DNA of 64,000 nucleotides, from contig DEQW01000006.1 in the NCBI GenBank assembly GCA_002360635.1, positions 90,135 to 154,134 on the forward strand. The letters are read 5' to 3'. Made by a program: the position numbers and the translations under genes. Of the stretch, positions 59,374 through 64,000 are shown piece after piece. Origin of the DNA: Flavobacteriaceae bacterium UBA3356. GTDB taxonomy: Bacteria > Bacteroidota > Bacteroidia > Flavobacteriales > Flavobacteriaceae. Every line of letters begins with the position of its first letter. Position 1 is the first letter of the stretch. The notes under the pieces are model-generated. The model saw only the letters and a program-made list of their open reading frames with translations, had not been told where the DNA came from and did not search any database.

Positions 59374-59416
59374 TGATAATTATCATTTTAAAACCTATAT
59401 ATACGAAGTATTTTTA
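59374..59416 (+). promoter_or_regulatory. CRP/FNR-type operator and -7 box for upp
   Basis: The perfect palindrome TGATAATTATCA is at 59374-59385 and the -7 box TATTTTTA at 59409-59416, offset 35. The two identical operators in this divergent space have centres 35 bases apart. Confidence 0.8.
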
Positions 59417-59432
59417 TAGGAAAATAAAGCTA

Positions 59433-60086
59433 ATGATAACCCATAACTTTGATGGCACTAATTCCATTTTAAACACTTTTATTTCAGAAATAAGGGATCG
59501 TAACATTCAAAAAGATTCGTTGCGTTTCCGAAAAAATCTAGAACGGGTTGGTGAAATTTTGAGTTATGAAATGAGTAAATCACTTTCGTATAAGTCGCTA
59601 TCTGTTACTACTCCTCTGGGGAAAAAGAATGTACATATTCCAAATGAAGAACTCGTAATTTGCTCGGTACTTCGTGCAGGACTACCATTACATCAAGGAG
59701 TTTTAAATTATTTTGACCGAGCAGAAAATGCATTCATTTCAGCATTTAGAAAACACCTAGATAATAAGCCAGAGTTTGAAGTAATTGTAAACTATTTTGC
59801 AGCACCATCGTTAGATGGAAAAGTGTTGGTACTCACAGACCCAATGCTTGCCACGGGAAAGACCCTGGAAAATGTATATAAAGTAATACAAACTCACGGA
59901 ACGCCTAAATCTATTCATATAGTTTCACTTATTGGTTCACAGGCAGGTGTTGACTATATAGACCAAGTGTTTGGCAAAAACACTCAATTATGGATTGCTG
60001 CCATTGATGATGCTTTAGATAAAAATGGCTATATCATCCCAGGTATTGGTGATGCTGGGGATTTAGCTTTTGGACAAAAACTTTAA
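59433..60086 (+). CDS. upp: Uracil phosphoribosyltransferase
   Basis: This 217-residue enzyme makes UMP from uracil and PRPP. The conserved segments are ICSVLRAGLPLHQGVLNYF, the PRPP loop VLVLTDPMLATGKTL and the uracil-binding end YIIPGIGDAGDLAFG. The length and motifs are those of Upp. It starts an operon with a WG-repeat protein and a peroxiredoxin behind the palindrome operator. Together with deoC and deoD it suggests nucleobase salvage when energy is scarce. Confidence 0.96.
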   Translation: MITHNFDGTNSILNTFISEIRDRNIQKDSLRFRKNLERVGEILSYEMSKSLSYKSLSVTTPLGKKNVHIPNEELVICSVLRAGLPLHQGVLNYFDRAENAFISAFRKHLDNKPEFEVIVNYFAAPSLDGKVLVLTDPMLATGKTLENVYKVIQTHGTPKSIHIVSLIGSQAGVDYIDQVFGKNTQLWIAAIDDALDKNGYIIPGIGDAGDLAFGQKL

Positions 60087-60107
60087 ATAACCTTTAATTT
60101 AATTGAT

Positions 60108-60713
60108 ATGAAAAATTTATTTGCAACCTTATTCCTTTTTAGTGTTTTATTTAATTTGAATGGTCAAACACTCTCTGAACTTGAAAATATAGGAATTGCC
60201 CAAGATGGTCTTATAGCAGTTAAAAAGAACAAATCTTGGGGATTTATCGATTACAGTGGAACATTGGTAATAGACTTTAGAAATGATTTAGTAACAACAG
60301 CCACTAAACCTCCAGTTTTTAGCAATGGTTTATGTCTTTTTAAAAAGAATACCGATGGTATTACATATTTTGGGTATATCGATAAAAAAGGGAAAGAAGT
60401 AATTCCCGCTGAATATTTAGCTGCCACACCTTTTGAAAATGGATACGCCAGAGTAATAAAACACTATAAAAGCAATATGGGCGGTACTAACGCCTTAGGT
60501 AAAAATATTGTAAAACATAGTTATAACGAATTGGTGATAGACACTAAAAATCAAACTGTTCAACATCTTCGCGGCCCCATTAATCTATTGTTCGATAGGA
60601 TGAAAATTCAACAAAACCCTCCAATTATTAATTCTGTTTTCATAAACGAAAATCTTATCGCGGTAAAAGAGGCTAACAAGACTTACAGTATTTATAATTT
60701 AAAAAAACAATAA
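60108..60713 (+). CDS. Exported WG-repeat protein
   Basis: This 201-residue protein has a signal peptide (about 1-19, ending NLNGQ) and two recognisable WG-type repeats: GLIAVKKNKSWGFIDYSGTLVI (about 35-56) and a FGYIDKKGKEVIPAEY unit (about 85-100) followed by FENGYARVI. WG repeats form beta-propeller-like surfaces with unknown binding roles. It lies between upp and the peroxiredoxin gene with 21- and 2-base gaps, so it is co-transcribed. Confidence 0.8.
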   Translation: MKNLFATLFLFSVLFNLNGQTLSELENIGIAQDGLIAVKKNKSWGFIDYSGTLVIDFRNDLVTTATKPPVFSNGLCLFKKNTDGITYFGYIDKKGKEVIPAEYLAATPFENGYARVIKHYKSNMGGTNALGKNIVKHSYNELVIDTKNQTVQHLRGPINLLFDRMKIQQNPPIINSVFINENLIAVKEANKTYSIYNLKKQ

Positions 60714-60715
60714 CT

Positions 60716-61381
60716 ATGGAAACTACAGAACAAGAAGTAACGATAATGCCACGAATTGGTGATAACGCACCCGATTTTGAAGCAATTACTACACATGGAA
60801 AGCTAAAATTTTCAGATTTTGCCGACGGAAAATGGGTTATTCTTTTTTCTCACCCAGCCGATTTTACACCTGTCTGCACCACAGAGTTAAGTGGTTTTGC
60901 CAAAAGGAAAAAAGAGTTTGAAGATTTAAATACAAAGTTAATAGGCCTTAGTATCGACAGTATTCATTCTCATTTAGCTTGGGTGAACAACGTAAAAGAA
61001 AAAACCGATGTTTATTTAGACTTTCCAATTATTGCTGACATAGATATGAAAGTGGCTAAACTTTACGGAATGTTGCAGCCAAACGAAAGTGAAACAGCAG
61101 CAGTAAGAGCGGTTTTCTTTATTGATCCATTATTAAAAATAAGGCTTATAATGTACTATCCGCTTAATGTAGGCAGGAATATGGATGAAATTATCCGAGC
61201 ACTTATTGCCCTTCAAATTAGCGATAAACACAAAGTTGCACTGCCGCTCAACTGGAAAAAAGGGGATAAAGTAATTGTTCCTCCGCCAAAAACCTTGAAG
61301 CAAATGGAAGCCCGTATTAATGATGATAGTTGCGAAAAAATAGATTTTTACTTGGCTAAAAAAGAGTTGAAATTAAATTAA
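60716..61381 (+). CDS. Peroxiredoxin of the Prx6 (1-Cys) type
   Basis: This 221-residue peroxidase removes H2O2 and organic peroxides. The peroxidatic C54 is in HPADFTPVCTTEL. Further Prx6 features are RAVFFIDPLLKIRLIMYYPLNVGRN and the C-terminal dimer arm KGDKVIVPPPKTLKQMEAR. A second cysteine near residue 208 (DDSCEKIDFY) might act as resolving residue, though the family normally has none. It is last in the upp operon, placing peroxide defence under the same promoter. Confidence 0.93.
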   Translation: METTEQEVTIMPRIGDNAPDFEAITTHGKLKFSDFADGKWVILFSHPADFTPVCTTELSGFAKRKKEFEDLNTKLIGLSIDSIHSHLAWVNNVKEKTDVYLDFPIIADIDMKVAKLYGMLQPNESETAAVRAVFFIDPLLKIRLIMYYPLNVGRNMDEIIRALIALQISDKHKVALPLNWKKGDKVIVPPPKTLKQMEARINDDSCEKIDFYLAKKELKLN

Positions 61382-61724
61382 AATCATTGAAAAACGGAAT
61401 GTAAAACTGCCCTTTTGCTAAATGGTGCTATTTATTTTTTGATAACAGCTACATATTATTTCTTAACAGATTAAATAATACATTAATAACTGCACCTATC
61501 TCTTATAAAGGCATAAATGAGGTAAATAAAATACTCATAAAAATTAAGCAGAAATATCCAGAAGTGTATAGCTCCCAAAAAACTTGAAAAATATAGATGC
61601 TATTTTTAAAATAGGTTATGAGGCAGCTATAAAAAGATTATAATGAAACCAAACTTTAGAAAGGTTTTACTCTACAATATACTTTGGTTATATAAAATTA
61701 TTCAGTGTATCTATTTTTAAAAAA
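61382..61724. other. Gene-free gap with possible gene relics
   Basis: This 343-base AT-rich space lies between convergent operons. Two short open stretches on the plus strand, in different frames, look coding: one reads INEVNKILIKIKQKYPEVYS near 61512-61571, the other NIDAIFKIGYEAAIKRL near 61589-61642. They may be remnants of broken genes. No operator, clear terminator or RNA gene was seen. Confidence 0.35.
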
Positions 61725-62708
61725 TTAATCTCTTTCTTTATTTTTTCGTTCTAAACGTTCTTGCTTTCTAAAGTAGCCTCGAAATAGGAAATTATGCTTT
61801 AAAGCTTCCATATTTTCATTCAACTTTTTAGAAGCTTCCTTAATCTCCAACATGGTAGAATCTATTGTTTTCGGTAAATTTTCATTTTTCATGAGGTAAT
61901 TGAATGTGTTTTCAGTTGTATCTATTTCAGAAATAATTGATCCTAATTGCTGTGTTGTTTCGGAAATAACTACACTTGATTGTTCCAGGTTAGCAACCAT
62001 TTGTTTTATTTTGTCGCCAACAATGCTGTCTTTCAATAATACACCCGCAGCACTATTTTCCATATCAATTTTTGAAAATTTCCGGTTTAAAGAACCTACT
62101 AGCCTATTTGTACCCTCTGTGGTTTGTTTTAAGTTTACCAGTGTAGCCCTGATATCCTTAGTTAGTGATGAATCGGTAATTAAAGCACCCAAAGCTCCTT
62201 CACCCTGTAATATTTTATTTGTAATTTTCAGTAAGTCGGCTGTGAGCAGTGCTGCGTTTTCATTAGTGACGTTAAGTGTCGAGAGCATATCGTCTGCTCC
62301 AATTTTACTATAAGTTGGTATGGTATCTCCTGAAGTAATAGCCGATAAATTTTCTTTCCCGGGAAGTATATTCACAACCATACTCCCCACCAACCCATCG
62401 GAGCCTATGGTTGCAATCGCATCTTTTTTAATAAAAGATCCTGTTTTTTCTTCAACCATCATTTGTACAACGATTGTGGCTTCATCAACCATTTCAATTT
62501 TACCGACGGTGCCTACATTAATACCAGAGTAGCGTACATTGTTCCCCATCTGCAAACCATTTACATTTCGGAAAACAGCATATACTTGTATGTTTTTACT
62601 GAAAATATGTTGCCTATTCCCAATAAAATATAGTGCTGCTACAAAAACTAAAGTGCCGATAATAACAAAGAATCCAACGCGAGCTTTATTTGAAGTTGAT
62701 TTTTGCAT
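61725..62708 (-). CDS. MlaD/MCE-domain lipid transport protein
   Basis: This 327-residue protein has one N-terminal membrane helix (about 10-27), then an MCE domain (about 38-118, VYAVFRNVNGLQMGNNVRYSGINVG, with IGSDGLVGSMVVNI) and a long alpha-helical coiled-coil-like C-terminus (about 150-327). It is the periplasmic substrate-binding part of a Mla-type phospholipid transporter. It is third in the operon with the permease and ATPase genes, 5 bases after the latter. The basic end RKQERLERKNKERD is cytoplasm-like but may simply be disordered. Confidence 0.92.
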   Translation of the reverse strand: MQKSTSNKARVGFFVIIGTLVFVAALYFIGNRQHIFSKNIQVYAVFRNVNGLQMGNNVRYSGINVGTVGKIEMVDEATIVVQMMVEEKTGSFIKKDAIATIGSDGLVGSMVVNILPGKENLSAITSGDTIPTYSKIGADDMLSTLNVTNENAALLTADLLKITNKILQGEGALGALITDSSLTKDIRATLVNLKQTTEGTNRLVGSLNRKFSKIDMENSAAGVLLKDSIVGDKIKQMVANLEQSSVVISETTQQLGSIISEIDTTENTFNYLMKNENLPKTIDSTMLEIKEASKKLNENMEALKHNFLFRGYFRKQERLERKNKERD

Positions 62709-62713
62709 AATTG

Positions 62714-63466
62714 TTAAGATTTAAAAAAGGCTTTAACTTTTGGGTCTTCAGAAATAGAAAGTTCTTTAAAAGTGCCTTCTGCATAATTTATTCCATCTAC
62801 TAATAAAATCATCCGATTACTAATAACCCGGGCGCAATCCACATCGTGCGTAATGATAAGAGATGATGTTTTATAGGTTTGCTGTATGGTTCGCATTAAC
62901 TGAATTATTTCCTTAGATGTAATGGGGTCGAGGCCTGTGGTGGGCTCATCATACAACATTATTTTAGGTTTTAATATCAATGCCCTTGCCAACGCCACTC
63001 GGCGTTGCATTCCTCCTGAAAGTTCAGCTGGCATTAAATCTATCGCGTGTTTTAACCCCACGTTTTCTAATGCTTCAATGACCAATTCTTCAGTTGTTTG
63101 ATTAGTGCCTACTTTCTCTCGGTTTCTGCGCAGTGGAAACTCTAAATTTTCGCGAACGGTCATCGAATCGTATAAAGCACTTCCTTGAAACAAAAACCCA
63201 ATTTCGGTACGTAACACATCTAATTCTTTTCGGCCAAGTGAAATTATATCAAAATCTTTTATTTTAATAGCGCCATCATCAGCCTTCATTAATCCAACTA
63301 AACATTTAATCATTACTGATTTTCCTGAGCCCGATTTTCCCATAATCACTAAATTCTCACCTTCATACAGTTTGAGATTAAAACCATTTAGTACGTGGTT
63401 ATCGCCAAAACTCTTCTTAAGATTTTTGATTTCTAATACTATATTTGAATCTTTGGGTTGCATCAT
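62714..63466 (-). CDS. MlaF-type ABC transporter ATPase
   Basis: This 250-residue ATPase of the lipid transporter has Walker A GKSGSGKSV (about 39-47), Q-loop FLFQGSALYDSMTV, signature LSGGMQRR, Walker B IMLYDEPTTGLDP and H-loop ITHDV. The FQGSALYDSMTVREN phrase is typical of MlaF/Ttg2A/MkL proteins. It lies between the permease (3 bases) and the MCE protein gene. Confidence 0.94.
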   Translation of the reverse strand: MMQPKDSNIVLEIKNLKKSFGDNHVLNGFNLKLYEGENLVIMGKSGSGKSVMIKCLVGLMKADDGAIKIKDFDIISLGRKELDVLRTEIGFLFQGSALYDSMTVRENLEFPLRRNREKVGTNQTTEELVIEALENVGLKHAIDLMPAELSGGMQRRVALARALILKPKIMLYDEPTTGLDPITSKEIIQLMRTIQQTYKTSSLIITHDVDCARVISNRMILLVDGINYAEGTFKELSISEDPKVKAFFKS

Positions 63467-63469
63467 TTT

Positions 63470-64000
63470 TCAAAAGAAAATATCGGTTAGAAATACAGCA
63501 ATAAAATCTATAACAAAAAGCAACATCGAGCTGTAAACTACAGCTGCATTAGACGCTTCACCCACTCCAACTGTACCTTTAGAACAGTTGTAGCCCTTGT
63601 AACAGCCAACCAGTCCAATAGCAAAGCCAAAAAAGAATGATTTTACAGTAGCTGGAACAACATCACTAAATTTGAGCGCATCAAAAACCTTATTAAAGTA
63701 AAGCATATACGAAACTTCCCCTTTTAAATTTTCTACAATAGCAGAACCAAAAAGTGCGACTGCATCACCCATTATAATTAATAATGGAAGCATTAACGTG
63801 GTTGCTAAAATTCGCGTAACCACTAAATACTTAAATGGATTGGTTCCAGAAACTTCCATAGCGTCAATCTGCTCAGTTACTTTCATACTCCCTAATTCTG
63901 CGCCAATACCAGAACCTATACGACCAGCACAAATAAGAGCAATAATAACTGGACCAATTTCACGCACTATAGATATGCTTACCATAGAAGGCATCCAAGA
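63470..64000 (-). CDS. MlaE-type ABC transporter permease, 5' end cut by the window
   Basis: At least 174 residues of a MlaE family permease are visible. REIGPVIIALICAGRIGSGIGAELGSMKVTEQIDAMEVSG is the conserved cytoplasmic loop, followed by helices and GCYKGYNCSKGTVGVGEASNAAVV. Normal length is about 250 residues, so roughly 70 N-terminal residues lie beyond the right edge, and the M near 63994 is not the true start. It moves phospholipids across or from the inner membrane together with the ATPase and MCE protein. Confidence 0.93.
   Translation of the reverse strand, partial: SWMPSMVSISIVREIGPVIIALICAGRIGSGIGAELGSMKVTEQIDAMEVSGTNPFKYLVVTRILATTLMLPLLIIMGDAVALFGSAIVENLKGEVSYMLYFNKVFDALKFSDVVPATVKSFFFGFAIGLVGCYKGYNCSKGTVGVGEASNAAVVYSSMLLFVIDFIAVFLTDIFF

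Overview
The window is low-GC DNA from a Bacteroidota bacterium, most likely a marine or sediment member of Flavobacteriaceae. The evidence is the fused ccoN-ccoO gene, a Sec/lipoprotein-type (clade II) nosZ, many short SCN/SCK-type lipoprotein signals, weak Shine-Dalgarno sequences, and promoters with the Bacteroidota -7 box TAnnTTTG. The genus cannot be read from the sequence.

Region 1 (1 to about 11,735) is the right part of an integrated mobilizable island. It carries a MobC/BmgB-like relaxosome protein, a candidate oriT, a DnaC-like helicase loader whose 5' end contains an in-frame TAG, a winged-helix replication protein, an Xis-like HTH protein, unknown cargo, one very large (2022 aa) STAND/NACHT NTPase with a nuclease-like N-terminus (Avs-like anti-phage candidate), and a tyrosine recombinase. 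Just outside the recombinase lies a 3' tRNA-Ser-like fragment followed by a terminator, which marks the element's right end. The other end and the intact tRNA lie left of the window.

Region 2 (about 11,940-41,000) is a low-oxygen respiration and denitrification block: hemN and ric/ytfE; a complete cbb3 oxidase locus (ccoI, ccoS, ccoNO, ccoQ, ccoP, ccoG, ccoH, a TauE/DsbD-like protein and two tiny membrane proteins); a hemerythrin protein; a CoA-transferase; a haem-copper/NnrS-like membrane protein; nadA-nadB; an Rrf2 regulator; an ADP-forming acyl-CoA synthetase; and the nos cluster (cytochrome c, fasciclin lipoprotein, nosZ, membrane protein, nosL, nosDFY).

Region 3 (about 41,000-61,400) is a stress and dormancy block: six tandem-domain universal stress proteins, a beta-CASP metallo-hydrolase, an ATP-cone/Mrr-like nuclease fusion, a ribosome hibernation factor, a MscS channel, two paralogous envelope proteins, nucleoside salvage (deoC, deoD, upp), thioredoxin and peroxiredoxin. 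In its middle sits a FixL-like PAS histidine kinase next to a response regulator fused to a CRP/FNR DNA-binding module.

The unifying observation is a 12-bp palindrome, TGAY-N4-RTCA. It occurs 14 times, plus one imperfect copy, in front of transcription units of regions 2 and 3. In every case its upstream edge lies exactly 35 bases before the first base of a TAnnTTTG-like -7 box, a class II activator geometry. The CRP-type HTH of the response regulator has the E-x3-R residues that read TGA half-sites in CRP/FNR proteins. The simplest reading is that one kinase/receiver-CRP pair switches on microaerobic respiration, N2O reduction, NAD synthesis, universal stress proteins and ribosome hibernation together.

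Region 4 (61,725-64,000) is the start of an ordinary mlaE-mlaF-mlaD lipid transport operon, cut by the window edge.
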